Program-made: the position numbers and the translations under genes | Shown here: piece after piece, positions 48,005 to 57,065 of the stretch | Layout of the letters: each line of letters begins with the position of its first letter | Position numbering within the stretch: the first letter of the stretch is position 1 | The notes under the pieces: model-generated | Told to the model about the DNA's origin: nothing | The model's input: only the letters and a program-made list of their open reading frames with translations | Database searches by the model: none | DNA from: Bacillota bacterium | Lineage (GTDB): Bacteria; Bacillota; Clostridia; Christensenellales; Pumilibacteraceae | Direction of reading: 5' to 3' | Length of the DNA stretch: 64,000 nt | Assembly: GCA_009780135.1 (NCBI GenBank) | Contig: WRAP01000001.1 | Coordinates: 1 to 64,000 of the forward strand

Positions 48005-48084
48005 TGTAGGGGCGAGCATTGTTCGAAATAATTATGTTAAAGTTTTCTAATCACAACTAGGCAGATGACCAATTAGTCCCTACA
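48005..48084. repeat. GTAGGGGCG-type repeat, copy 3
   Basis: Starts TGTAGGGGCGAGCATTG and ends GTCCCTACA, giving short terminal inverted repeats (TGTAGGG). It lies in the lepA-48167 gap; the preceding bases (47948-48000) also show GAATTAGGCATGAGGGATTTG, weakly like the AATGAG family. Nothing else is recognised in this gap. Confidence 0.5.
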
Positions 48085-48166
48085 ATTTGGTGATATCTTA
48101 ATTACCTATGATAATATTTTCTTCAAATGTAGAAGAGCCTACTAAACCTTTCAAAATCATCAAAAA

Positions 48167-48634
48167 ATGGAACAGAATAATAAAAACATAGAAATAGTGA
48201 TTAAAGTCATAGAAATTTTGGCAGTAGCATTGATAATAGGCTATATGCTTTTCTTTATATTTCCGATAATTGCTTCCATTTTTTTACCAGCACTAGCGTA
48301 CACTATTTATCCGTTTTTAGGCATTTATACAATTATTGTTGTTTTTTTATTACCTTGTATATTTGTTGTGCTATTTATTCTTAAAATAATATTTCGTAAA
48401 AATTTATCTTATGATGATAGGAAGTCAGCAATAATTCTAAAAATAATTAGCGGAATACTGTTTGTTACAAGTATAACTTTTAGCATTATAACGCTTGCCC
48501 GCTCGGGGATTATGATGTCAACAGGTATGTTCTCTACGACAAACTTTACTGCTACAGCTTTATGGTTTATTGGTTGCATAACAGCGATGATTGCTCAAAT
48601 GTATTTTCTAAGCCGCAAAGAAGAAAAAGAATAG
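48167..48634 (+). CDS. Small multi-pass membrane protein, unknown
   Basis: A 155-residue protein with four or five transmembrane helices (IEILAVALIIGYMLFFIFP, IYPFLGIYTIIVVFLLPCI, IILKIISGILFVTSITFSI, ALWFIGCITAMIAQMYFL). No family recognised. It has no Shine-Dalgarno site and lies 39 bp before purF in the same direction. The hydrophobic pattern is consistent with a DUF-type small integral protein. Confidence 0.6.
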   Translation: MEQNNKNIEIVIKVIEILAVALIIGYMLFFIFPIIASIFLPALAYTIYPFLGIYTIIVVFLLPCIFVVLFILKIIFRKNLSYDDRKSAIILKIISGILFVTSITFSIITLARSGIMMSTGMFSTTNFTATALWFIGCITAMIAQMYFLSRKEEKE

Positions 48635-48673
48635 CCTATAATTTTTCTTTTTCCTTTTTTAATTAAAAATCAT

Positions 48674-50110
48674 ATGAAAACGACTAAAACTAAAGAAAAC
48701 AAAAACATTAAAAATTTACTAAGCAAATCGGACAAGCCACAAGAGGAGTGTGCGGTGTTCGGCGTGTCGCTTTTTGAAAAGGAAGCGGTAGGTGTTACTT
48801 ATATTGGTCTTATTGCTCTTCAGCATAGAGGTCAAGAAAGTGCAGGAATGGCGGTGGTGCTAGATGGCAATAAAATATTCTGTCACAAAAACATGGGATT
48901 AGTTACCGATGTTTTTTATAAGAAAAAAATGGCAACAATTCCTAATGGGAAGGTGGCGATAGGTCATACCAGATATTCTAAAGAAGGTAGTGATAGAATT
49001 GAGAATGCTGGACCTTTTGTAACTGAATTTTTAACCGGAAGAATTGCAGTAACTCTTAATGGGTGTATTACTAATGTAGAAAAAATCAGAGAATTTTTAC
49101 AAGGCTTTGGTGTTAGTTTTGGTGCTACCGCTACAACAGAAGTGGTATCTAGCTTAATAGCATTATATATTACTAAGGAAAAAAAGCCGATTACAGGCAT
49201 AAAAAAAGCGGTTACTATGCTAGAGGGTGCATTTTCACTTGTTGTTGCTATGTGCGACGGTACTTTATATGCGGTGCGAGATCCTAATGGTTTTAGGCCT
49301 TTATGTATTGGATTTTCTAATATGGGCTGTGTTGTGGCAAGTGAAAGCTGTGCTTTAGATAGTTGTGGTTTTTTGTTTAGTCGTGATGTGTTGCCTGGAG
49401 AAATTGTTGAGATTAAAAACGGCAGAATTACGAGTGGAAAAGTGGAGTTGACTACTCGGTGTCATGGGCAAGGGCTTTGTATATTTGAATATGTGTATTT
49501 CTCAAGACCTGATTCTGTGATTGATGGCCAGAGTGTTTATGAATCTAGATTTAATATGGGTAAGGCTTTGGCAAAGGAACACCCAGCTGAAGCAGATGTA
49601 GTATGCGGAGCGCCTGATTCAGGGTTAGATGCGGCGGCAGGTTTTGCAAGTGAGAGTGGAATTCCGCTAGTAACGGGCTTTATAAAAAATCGCTATATTG
49701 GCCGTAGTTTTATATATCCAACTCAAGCGCAAAGAGAAGCGGCAGTTAGTCTAAAACTTAATCCGCTAAAAGCAAGTATTGCCGGTAAAAGGGTAGTGCT
49801 AGTGGATGATTCTATTGTGCGTGGAACGACATGTAATAGAGTAGTAAATAGCCTTAAAAAAGCCGGTGCAACAGAGGTTCATGTTAGAATAAGTTCGCCT
49901 CATTTTAAACACACCTGCCATTACGGCACAGATATAGATAGTGAAGATAATCTTATTGCTAACCAGTTAGATGACGAAGGCATCTGCAAAGCAATCAATG
50001 CCGAAAGTTTAGGCTTTATAAGTATAAACGGCTTAGTGAGATCTTGCTCTAAATCTAATTCAAAATTCTGTACCGCTTGCTTTACAGGAAATAATTGTAA
50101 TAAAAACTAA
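48674..50110 (+). CDS. purF: Amidophosphoribosyltransferase
   Basis: First enzyme of de novo purine synthesis: transfers glutamine amide nitrogen to PRPP. It is 478 residues long. The N-terminal propeptide (25 residues) ends before Cys26 in EECAVFGV, which becomes the catalytic N terminus after cleavage. GHTRYS and TLNGCITN are glutaminase motifs; VVLVDDSIVRGTT is the PRPP loop. C-terminal cysteines (SCSKSNSKFCTACF, NNC) fit the [4Fe-4S] form found in Bacillus-type enzymes. Its stop overlaps the truA start (TAATG). Confidence 0.96.
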   Translation: MKTTKTKENKNIKNLLSKSDKPQEECAVFGVSLFEKEAVGVTYIGLIALQHRGQESAGMAVVLDGNKIFCHKNMGLVTDVFYKKKMATIPNGKVAIGHTRYSKEGSDRIENAGPFVTEFLTGRIAVTLNGCITNVEKIREFLQGFGVSFGATATTEVVSSLIALYITKEKKPITGIKKAVTMLEGAFSLVVAMCDGTLYAVRDPNGFRPLCIGFSNMGCVVASESCALDSCGFLFSRDVLPGEIVEIKNGRITSGKVELTTRCHGQGLCIFEYVYFSRPDSVIDGQSVYESRFNMGKALAKEHPAEADVVCGAPDSGLDAAAGFASESGIPLVTGFIKNRYIGRSFIYPTQAQREAAVSLKLNPLKASIAGKRVVLVDDSIVRGTTCNRVVNSLKKAGATEVHVRISSPHFKHTCHYGTDIDSEDNLIANQLDDEGICKAINAESLGFISINGLVRSCSKSNSKFCTACFTGNNCNKN

Positions 50111-50868
50111 TGCGTATAAAATTAATAATCACATATGATGGCACAGATTTTTGCGGTTGGCAAAGACAACCTAATGGAATAAGCATTCAGCAGGAATTAG
50201 AGGATGCTTATTTTAAGTTTAGTGGCGAAAGGGTGACTATAACGGGTAGTGGCAGAACTGATGAGGGAGTTCATGCTATAGCACAAGTGGCACATTTTAA
50301 TACGGAAAAAATATTATCAAAAAAAGAAGCTTTTAATTTTGTAAATGCTTTTAATTTTCATTTGCCGTCAAATATTCGGGTAAAGAGTGCTGAAATTGTT
50401 GATGATAATTTTCATGCAGTAGTAAGTGCATTAAAAAAAACTTATCATTATGATATGTATTTTGGCATAGAAAACCCTCTATTAAAAAACCGTGCATATC
50501 ATATAAAAAAAAACATCGATATTGCCGCTATGGAAAGGGCTGCTAAATGTTTTATAGGAAACCATGATTTTGTGTTTTTTAGAGCAGTAGGCTCTAGTGC
50601 GACAACAACCGTTAGAGAAATTTATAATTGCGAATTAACGGAAGTTGAATTATACGGCTCTAGTGGATTGCGTTTAAGTATTAGTGCAAACGGATTTTTA
50701 TATAAAATGGTGCGTATTATAGTAGGTAGCATTTTGCAAGTAGGTTTAGGTAAACTAATTGAAATAGATATAAAAAAAATGTTATGTGGTAAAGAAGAGC
50801 TTATAGGTTATAATAAAACTACTGCTCCATCTTGTGGATTGTATTTGCAAAGTGTAAAGTACGATTAG
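50110..50868 (+). CDS. truA: tRNA pseudouridine synthase A
   Basis: Modifies U38-40 of the tRNA anticodon stem-loop. The 252-residue enzyme has GTDFCGWQRQPNGISIQ, the catalytic aspartate motif TGSGRTDEGVHA, and the C-terminal LSISANGFLYKMVRIIVGSILQVG. Its ATG overlaps the purF stop by one base, so translation is coupled. Placement between pur genes is only a co-transcription effect. Confidence 0.95.
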   Translation: MRIKLIITYDGTDFCGWQRQPNGISIQQELEDAYFKFSGERVTITGSGRTDEGVHAIAQVAHFNTEKILSKKEAFNFVNAFNFHLPSNIRVKSAEIVDDNFHAVVSALKKTYHYDMYFGIENPLLKNRAYHIKKNIDIAAMERAAKCFIGNHDFVFFRAVGSSATTTVREIYNCELTEVELYGSSGLRLSISANGFLYKMVRIIVGSILQVGLGKLIEIDIKKMLCGKEELIGYNKTTAPSCGLYLQSVKYD

Positions 50869-50872
50869 ATGT

Positions 50873-50901
50873 TTGCGTTTAAGTGATAAGAATGTTAAAA
50901 T
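50873..50901 (+). promoter_or_regulatory. Possible promoter of purEK
   Basis: TTGCGT (50873-50878), 17-bp spacer, TAAAAT (50896-50901), followed by AAGAGG before the purE start. Confidence 0.5.
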
Positions 50902-50924
50902 AATATAAGAGGTTCTCAATACTT

Positions 50925-51431
50925 ATGACAAAAAGTAAAATAGAAAATAAAGTAAAAGTGGCGATTATAATGGGAAGCGATAGCGACTATCCTGTTATGA
51001 AGATGGCGGTTGAAATGCTAGAAAAATTTGGTGTTTCGCATCATATAGAAGTAGTGTCGGCACACAGAACACCACAAAGGATGTTTGATTTTGCTAAAAA
51101 CGCTGTTAAAAACGGGTTTAAGGTAATTATAGCAGGTGCCGGCGGTGCAGCACATTTGCCAGGTATGGTAGCGTCTATAACTACGCTTCCTGTTATCGGT
51201 GTACCTGTGCTAAGCAAAAGTTTGTCGGGTATTGATTCACTACATTCTATTGTGCAAATGCCTCCCGGTGTGCCTGTACTTACTATGGCAATAAACGGTG
51301 CTAAAAATGCTGGAATATCGGCTGTTCAAATTTTGGCTTTAAGCGATAAAGAGCTAGCTAAAAAAATGCAGGAATATAAAGAAGAACTTATCGTTGCTGT
51401 AGGCAAAATGAACGAGAATTTAGGAGAATAA
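50925..51431 (+). CDS. purE: N5-carboxyaminoimidazole ribonucleotide mutase
   Basis: Class I PurE, 168 residues, converting N5-CAIR to [14 protein letters not shown], the catalytic AHRTPQRM and [14 protein letters not shown] are all intact, and the companion purK lies 3 bp downstream, confirming the two-step bacterial route. AAGAGG lies upstream. The gene has no riboswitch. Confidence 0.97.
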   Translation: MTKSKIENKVKVAIIMGSDSDYPVMKMAVEMLEKFGVSHHIEVVSAHRTPQRMFDFAKNAVKNGFKVIIAGAGGAAHLPGMVASITTLPVIGVPVLSKSLSGIDSLHSIVQMPPGVPVLTMAINGAKNAGISAVQILALSDKELAKKMQEYKEELIVAVGKMNENLGE

Positions 51432-51434
51432 AGT

Positions 51435-52595
51435 ATGGTAAAGGCATTCAACGAAATTAAAACAATAGGCATTATCGGCGGTGGGCAATTAGCTAGAATG
51501 ATGATTCCTTATGCTAAACAGCTCGGACTAAAGGTTGTTATATTAGATCCAAGTAGCGATTGCCCTTGTGTCGGATATGTGGACAAGCTAATTACGGCAG
51601 GCTTTAGTGATAAGGCAGGCTTTTTAGAAGTGGCAAAGCTAGCGGATGTTATTACATACGAATTTGAGCATATTGATGTTTTACTTCTTAAAATGCTGGA
51701 GGCTAGCGGCAATATAGTTTATCCTAGCCCTAATTCGTTAGAGATTATTCAGGATAAGTTTACTCAAAAGAAAGCGTTAAGAGATAGTAATATTGCCGTT
51801 CCTGATTTTTTTGCAGTTGAAACAGTAGAGGATTTGATGGCTTACTATAATAAAAATCAAAAACCGTTTATGCTAAAATCTAGGTGTGGAGGTTATGACG
51901 GCAAGGGTAACTTTGTTGTTAAAAATTTAGAAGAGTGTGCGGTTGGTTTTAATGAACTAAATCCTAAAAATAAAGGTAATTCACTTATGATAGAGCCTCT
52001 TGTGGATTTTGAAAGGGAAGTGTCGGTTATAGCGACAAGGGGAATAGATGGCACAACAGTAGTATATCCAATTGGCGAAAATGTTCATAAAAATAGCATT
52101 TTAGATACAACCACTGTGCCAACTGTGATAAGTGAAAAACTAACAGAAAAACTAATTGAGAGTGCTAAAGCTGTTATGAAATGCTTTAGCGGAGTGGGCA
52201 CTTTTTGCACAGAATTCTTTATATCCGAAAAAACGGGTGAGGTTTTAGTTAATGAGGTAGCTCCTCGAGTGCATAATTCGGGTCATTACAGCATAGAGGC
52301 GTGTAGAGTAAGTCAGTTTGAAAATCACATAAGAGCGGTTGTCGGCTTAAAGCCTAGTAATCCAGAGTTAGTTGTGCCTGCCGCTGTAATGAAAAACATT
52401 ATCGCCGATTATAACGGTGTAGCAAAATTTAGCGGCTTAGAAGCAATTGCAAACTTGCCCGATACAAATGTTCATATTTACGGTAAAACAGAAGGCAAAA
52501 TTGGTCGTAAAATGGGACATTACACCACAACGGGCGAAATGAAAGAAGTGCAAGGAAGAGTTAAAACGATTGAAAAGTTAATGAAAAATACTTAA
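51435..52595 (+). CDS. purK: N5-carboxyaminoimidazole ribonucleotide synthase
   Basis: ATP-grasp enzyme of 386 residues that carboxylates AIR to N5-CAIR using bicarbonate. GIIGGGQLARMM is the N-terminal nucleotide-like motif; KSRCGGYDGKGNFVV and EVLVNEVAPRVHNSGHYSIEAC are the ATP-grasp and metal sites. AGGAGAA sits just before the ATG and the gene directly follows purE. Its last four bases overlap those of the convergent CPBP protease gene. Confidence 0.97.
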   Translation: MVKAFNEIKTIGIIGGGQLARMMIPYAKQLGLKVVILDPSSDCPCVGYVDKLITAGFSDKAGFLEVAKLADVITYEFEHIDVLLLKMLEASGNIVYPSPNSLEIIQDKFTQKKALRDSNIAVPDFFAVETVEDLMAYYNKNQKPFMLKSRCGGYDGKGNFVVKNLEECAVGFNELNPKNKGNSLMIEPLVDFEREVSVIATRGIDGTTVVYPIGENVHKNSILDTTTVPTVISEKLTEKLIESAKAVMKCFSGVGTFCTEFFISEKTGEVLVNEVAPRVHNSGHYSIEACRVSQFENHIRAVVGLKPSNPELVVPAAVMKNIIADYNGVAKFSGLEAIANLPDTNVHIYGKTEGKIGRKMGHYTTTGEMKEVQGRVKTIEKLMKNT

Positions 52596-53428
52596 TCCGT
52601 AGAGATATGCATTGCTAGTTTCTGCTGAGTATCCCGTATTCTTTTTCTAAATTCTAATATCACTCTAACGGCAATATAAATTCCTGCTAAGCTAAATAAA
52701 ATGCTACTAAAAAATATGCCCGATACATTCCAAGGGTAACCGCCACCTAGATTTACATCCCGTATAAGCATAAGACCGCCGATATTGAATAAAGCATGTA
52801 CTGTAATGGCAGGTAAAATAGACTTTGTAAAATAGTATAGAGCCACAAATAACATTCCTAATAAAAAGGTATAGCCGACTTGTAGAAAAACCGCAGACGG
52901 CGGATGTTGAAAAAGATTAAATAAATGTACTAAGGCAAAGATAATGCTGGAAACAATAAATGCCCAAATAACACTTTTGATTTCGCTATAGTTTTTTGAT
53001 AGAAAAAACTTGTATAAAGCAACATAAATAAGGCATCTAAAAAATATTTCCTCAAATGCCGAAACCGCTATCATAGCAAAAATAAAAGTAATCCACCTCG
53101 TAGCGGTGCCATCAATATAAGCGTAGCCTTGTAAAAGTGTAAAAATAGGGAAGTTGGCTAAACAAATAAGCAAACTAACCAAAATCAAATCCCAATACTT
53201 TAGGCAATTTTTCCCAACTAAAAAATCTCGTTTTTGTCCTAGCATTATGATAAAAACAATTCCGATGCCTGCAAAAACAAATCTAACAATCATAGGTGTA
53301 ATCAATCCGTTAGTTAATTCGGCTAGCCAACCAACAGGCAATGTAATAGCCAAACACGCTACAAGCAAAAAAATGATGGCTTGATACAACGGCTCTATTT
53401 TATTAAATTTTTGCCCGAATTTTTGCAC
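52592..53428 (-). CDS. CPBP-family intramembrane metalloprotease
   Basis: A 278-residue membrane protein with about eight helices and the CPBP/Abi motifs: EEIFFR (EExxxR, near residue 131), FALVHLF (His) and TVHALFN (HxxxN). These proteases are linked to protein prenyl-processing-like roles, bacteriocin immunity or membrane-protein control; a specific role is not visible. The start is GTG. TGA-TATACT ends six bases before the GTG, so leaderless transcription is likely. It is divergent from the FetA-like gene by 27 bp. Confidence 0.85.
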   Translation of the reverse strand: MQKFGQKFNKIEPLYQAIIFLLVACLAITLPVGWLAELTNGLITPMIVRFVFAGIGIVFIIMLGQKRDFLVGKNCLKYWDLILVSLLICLANFPIFTLLQGYAYIDGTATRWITFIFAMIAVSAFEEIFFRCLIYVALYKFFLSKNYSEIKSVIWAFIVSSIIFALVHLFNLFQHPPSAVFLQVGYTFLLGMLFVALYYFTKSILPAITVHALFNIGGLMLIRDVNLGGGYPWNVSGIFFSSILFSLAGIYIAVRVILEFRKRIRDTQQKLAMHISTD

Positions 53429-53434
53429 AAAGAA

Positions 53435-53443
53435 AGTATATCA
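53435..53443 (-). promoter_or_regulatory. Extended -10 of the CPBP protease gene (leaderless)
   Basis: Minus strand TGATATACT with TATACT (53435-53440) ending six bases before the GTG start. No convincing -35. Confidence 0.55.
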
Positions 53444-53455
53444 TAAAAAATAAAA

Positions 53456-54097
53456 ATGTTCACGCTTAAAAAAGTTAATTTTATAGATTTAATCAGCTAT
53501 CCCGATTTAACGATTGAAAAAAGGAAGGCTTCTTTTATTATTGGCGAGAGTGGCACAGGTAAAAGTACACTACTTAAACTACTTAACGGCACAGTCAGTG
53601 CTACAAGTGGAGAGATTTTTTATAATGGGGAAAATATCGAAAACCTAGACCCAGTTGAATTACGTAGAGAGGTTTTGTTAGCAGGTCAAAATGCTTATTT
53701 ATTTGATAGAACTATAGAAGAAAATTTTGACACCTTTTATAAGTATCGAGATTTACTGCCTTTAGAAAATGAAAAGAAAACACAATATCTAAAAACGCTC
53801 TGTGTGCCGTTTGAGCTTGATGCTCAATGTAGTATACTTAGCGGTGGCGAAAAACAAAGAGTTTTTATAGCGATTTGTTTATCGTTTAATCCAAAAGTAT
53901 TGCTCTTAGACGAACCTACAAGTGCCTTAGACGATGCTACTGCTCATAATGTAATTAAAAGCGTTAAAGAATATTGCAAAAAAAATGATATTACACTAAT
54001 AATTGTTTCTCACTCAAAAGAAATAATCGAAACTCATGCCGATGTGATTATTAAGCTAACGGCGAATAAAAAAATGTCAATTAGAAATGAGAAATGA
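53456..54097 (+). CDS. ABC transporter ATP-binding protein, FetA/YbbL-like
   Basis: A 213-residue ATPase with Walker A IGESGTGKSTLLKLL (near residue 31), signature LSGGEKQRVFIA, Walker B VLLLDEPTSALD and H-loop IVSHSKE. It pairs with the FetB/YbbM-type permease 119 bp downstream; Escherichia coli FetAB exports iron. The last codons (IRNEK) and TGA stop lie within a dispersed repeat, so the C terminus may have been altered. No Shine-Dalgarno site is visible. Confidence 0.88.
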   Translation: MFTLKKVNFIDLISYPDLTIEKRKASFIIGESGTGKSTLLKLLNGTVSATSGEIFYNGENIENLDPVELRREVLLAGQNAYLFDRTIEENFDTFYKYRDLLPLENEKKTQYLKTLCVPFELDAQCSILSGGEKQRVFIAICLSFNPKVLLLDEPTSALDDATAHNVIKSVKEYCKKNDITLIIVSHSKEIIETHADVIIKLTANKKMSIRNEK

Positions 54098-54209
54098 GGC
54101 GAATGAGAAATTATTGATTTTATATTAGACCTGTTCTAAATAACCGTTTTTTATATATTTCTTATATAAGTCCTTTATTTCTCATTTGTCTCATTTCTAA
54201 CTCGAGTTA
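54079..54209. repeat. AATGAG-family intergenic inverted repeat, copy C
   Basis: Left arm TTAGAAATGAGAAATGAGGC overlaps the 3' end of the ATPase gene. The right arm (54181-54208) is an exact reverse complement of 16610-16637. Between them is a small hairpin-like region. It separates the ATPase and permease genes. Confidence 0.8.
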
Positions 54210-54216
54210 AACTTTT

Positions 54217-54990
54217 ATGGACGATATTATTACTATAAATCTTTGGCAATTTGCCATTGTATATGCTGTGCTCATTGTTATATTGATTATAATGAAAAAG
54301 TGCAATGTAAAAAAGACTAAGCTATTATTTATAGCAAGTCTAAGAATGACAGTGCAGTTAGTGCTGGCAGGGCTTGTGCTAACCTTTATATTGGACAATC
54401 AGCACTGGGGTTTTACTGTAGGATATTTGATTTTAATGACGGGCTTTGCTATAGGTATGGTGCTTTGGCGAAATAAAACACTAAATCTTAAATTCAAATT
54501 TATAATAGCGAGCAGTCTAGCGGTAACGGGATTAGCAATGGTTACTTTTTTTGTTATAGCGATAGTAGGAGCAGATTTTTTTGATGCTAGATATACAATT
54601 CCGCTAGCAGGTATGATTATCGGAAACGCTATGACGGGTTTAACGCTTGGACTTCGTAGCTTTAGAGAACAGCTAAAAAGTAACAAAGCACAAATAGAAG
54701 CACTTATAAATATTGGTGCAACTCCTAAAAAAATTCTTATTCCGTTTGTTAATAGGGGTATAGAAACCGCCATTTTGCCGTCGCTTCAAAGTATGCTGGG
54801 TATGGGTATAATTTCGCTACCTGGTATGATGACAGGTCAAATATTATCAGGTACAAGTCCTCAAACAGCAATACTTTATCAAATTGCTATTTTAATCACA
54901 ATAAGCGGAGTAGTAGCTTTAAGTGTGTTTTTATCACTATTCTTGGGCTATCGTACACTGTATAATAAACGCTGTCAGATAGCGAGTTAA
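54217..54990 (+). CDS. ABC transporter permease, FetB/YbbM (UPF0014) family
   Basis: A 257-residue permease with seven or so helices and the family block TIPLAGMIIGNAMTGLTLGL, then EALINIGATPKKILIPFVNRGIETAILPS and MGIISLPGMMTGQILSGTSP. Family members export iron or related cargo in stress protection. It follows its ATPase partner across a 119-bp repeat. The ATG has no Shine-Dalgarno site. Confidence 0.9.
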   Translation: MDDIITINLWQFAIVYAVLIVILIIMKKCNVKKTKLLFIASLRMTVQLVLAGLVLTFILDNQHWGFTVGYLILMTGFAIGMVLWRNKTLNLKFKFIIASSLAVTGLAMVTFFVIAIVGADFFDARYTIPLAGMIIGNAMTGLTLGLRSFREQLKSNKAQIEALINIGATPKKILIPFVNRGIETAILPSLQSMLGMGIISLPGMMTGQILSGTSPQTAILYQIAILITISGVVALSVFLSLFLGYRTLYNKRCQIAS

Positions 54991-55063
54991 TATACATAAT
55001 TTGTCTTAATTCAGCATAGTTATAGTAGAATGGTGTAAATTTTTAGTGATTTGCACATATGTA

Positions 55064-55100
55064 CAAAAGAGGTTATTGTTTTTAGCAATAACCTCTTTTG
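55064..55100 (+). terminator. Terminator after the FetAB-like pair
   Basis: Perfect 15-bp stem (55064-55078 / 55086-55100) around AGAGGTTATTG / CAATAACCTCT, ending in TTTTG. The following 55101-55212 holds two copies of GTTAAGATAC (about 55125 and 55149) and no further feature. Confidence 0.75.
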
Positions 55101-55212
55101 TTTGCAAAGTTTGTCTTATTTTGCGTTAAGATACATTTTTTTTTTGTGTTAAGATACCATAAATAAGCCCCTCGAAAATTCTTTTTGAGGTTTGGGGTTA
55201 GTAGGAAAATAT

Positions 55213-56661
55213 ATGAAATTAAAATCAATATTTATAGATATAGAATTAGAGGATAGTATAAAAAATCTGGATGTAACCAATTTAACTTTTGACAGTCGAG
55301 ATGTAACTAACGGCAGTGTATTTTTTTGTTTATCAGGTGGTAATGCCGACGGACATGCTTTTGCATACGATGCTGAAAAGCGTGGTGCAGTGGCAATAGT
55401 TGCAACACAACAAACTGCTAGTACACTACCTCATATCTTAGTAGAAGATACTCGAGCTAGCTTATCGCTAGCTTCTTCTATGTTTTTCGGTGAACCGTCT
55501 AAAAAATTAACGATGATTGGTATTACAGGTACCAACGGCAAAACAACTACTACATATATTGTAGAAAGCATTCTTAAAGCGGCAGGTATAAAAACAGGTG
55601 TTATCGGTACAACAGCGATTATAATAGATGGGGTTAGGCTAGAAACTAAGCTAACTACACCAGATCCAACGGACTTTCATGCAATTCTTGCCCGTATGGT
55701 AGAAGTGGGTGTTACTCATGTTGTTATGGAGGTGTCTGCTCATGCTCTTGCTCTAAAAAAAATGGAAGGAGTTCAGTTTGAGGTATCGGCATTTACTAAT
55801 TTATCACGAGATCACTTAGATTTTTTTGGAACTATGGAAAACTATTATAACGCTAAAACTCAGCTTTTTTCACCTAAGCTATCTAAGTTTTGTGTTCTTA
55901 ATGCTGATGACGAATGGGTAGCTAAATTTATTTCAGAGTGTTCAATTTCACATTATACTTTTGGCTTTAACAATCCTGCTGATATTTTTGCAATAGACTT
56001 AAAGCAAAGTGCGGGTGGACTTAGCTATATTCTAAATCTTTCCGATGATATTACTGAAATTAAATTTAATATGCCGGGTAAGTTTAATGCTTACAATACG
56101 CTATGTGCAGCAACGATTGCAAAGCGATTGTCAATTCCTCTGAAAGCGATAGTGGAGGGGATTAGAAATATTAAAAAAGTAGACGGGCGTTTTCAAATTA
56201 TAAATACTTCTAAGTGTTCGGTTATTGTTGATTTTGCGCATACGGATGATGGGCTTATAAATATACTTAGTACTATCCGCGAATTTACACCTAATAACCG
56301 CATTATTACAGTTTTTGGTTGTGGTGGCGATAGAGATAAAACTAAACGACCAGTGATGGGGGATATTGTATCTAAGCATTCGGATTTCTTTTTTATTACT
56401 AGCGATAATCCTCGTACAGAAAACCCTGATAACATTATTGCCGATGTGGCAAGAGGTGTACCTAAAAACAGATGTGATTATATGAGACTCATAACCGATC
56501 GCAAAGAAGCAATACGAAAAGCCGTAGAGTTTGCTGAAGACGGCGATGTGGTGCTGGTGGCCGGTAAAGGTGCCGAACCTTATATTGATATAGCTGGAGT
56601 TAAAATCCCATACAGCGATGAGGAGTTTATTTTAGAGGTTATAGAAGAACAAAAGTTGTAA
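55213..56661 (+). CDS. murE: UDP-MurNAc-tripeptide synthetase MurE
   Basis: Adds the third residue to UDP-MurNAc-L-Ala-D-Glu. Start chosen at the ATG giving MKLKSIFIDI (482 residues), with GTAGGAAAA upstream, not at the earlier TTG. LTFDSRDV is the UDP-binding N terminus, GITGTNGKTTTTYI the ATP loop, HVVMEVSAHALAL the catalytic block and TSDNPRTENPD the amino-acid signature. The DNPR form predicts meso-diaminopimelate rather than lysine. It may be co-expressed with mraY, but murF and the rest of the dcw cluster are absent here. Confidence 0.96.
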   Translation: MKLKSIFIDIELEDSIKNLDVTNLTFDSRDVTNGSVFFCLSGGNADGHAFAYDAEKRGAVAIVATQQTASTLPHILVEDTRASLSLASSMFFGEPSKKLTMIGITGTNGKTTTTYIVESILKAAGIKTGVIGTTAIIIDGVRLETKLTTPDPTDFHAILARMVEVGVTHVVMEVSAHALALKKMEGVQFEVSAFTNLSRDHLDFFGTMENYYNAKTQLFSPKLSKFCVLNADDEWVAKFISECSISHYTFGFNNPADIFAIDLKQSAGGLSYILNLSDDITEIKFNMPGKFNAYNTLCAATIAKRLSIPLKAIVEGIRNIKKVDGRFQIINTSKCSVIVDFAHTDDGLINILSTIREFTPNNRIITVFGCGGDRDKTKRPVMGDIVSKHSDFFFITSDNPRTENPDNIIADVARGVPKNRCDYMRLITDRKEAIRKAVEFAEDGDVVLVAGKGAEPYIDIAGVKIPYSDEEFILEVIEEQKL

Positions 56662-56673
56662 GATTATTAGTTG

Positions 56674-56907
56674 TTAATCTTTTTTATCTTTACTGTACCA
56701 CTTAAAAACTATGTAAAAGCCAAATATCCAAAGAGCGAAGTAAACAATAGCGAATAACCAAAAAAAAGAAATATGAGGATTGTTAATAATGCCACCATCA
56801 CCTGTTCCGTATATTACAAATATACTTATAGTCCACAAAGCAAGGCAAGTTATTGTCCAAAAAAATATAAAGAAAGCCCATAAAATAATATCTAACAAAG
56901 ATCTCAT
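56674..56907 (-). CDS. Small two-helix membrane protein, unknown
   Basis: A 77-residue protein with two transmembrane helices (IILWAFFIFFWTITCLALW, FFWLFAIVYFALWIFGFYI) and a basic C terminus. Not recognised. TATATT (56914-56919) ends six bases before the ATG without a ribosome site, so it may be leaderless. It lies inside the murE-mraY interval on the opposite strand. Confidence 0.5.
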   Translation of the reverse strand: MRSLLDIILWAFFIFFWTITCLALWTISIFVIYGTGDGGIINNPHISFFWLFAIVYFALWIFGFYIVFKWYSKDKKD

Positions 56908-57065
56908 AAGATAAATATATGAACTTAAGAGTATTTTTATTAATTTTTAGGTAACACAAGACGGTTGATATAGCTAGCAGTATACGCTCCTATAATTTAA
57001 TCATATTCAATAATGCCGTATCTAATTGTTATTTAATTTTTTCTATCAGATGCACAAATCAAGAT

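Noticed and set aside
55120-55165. Direct repeat GTTAAGATAC as a CRISPR-like unit
   Set aside because: Only two copies with no spacer structure; possibly part of the murE promoter.
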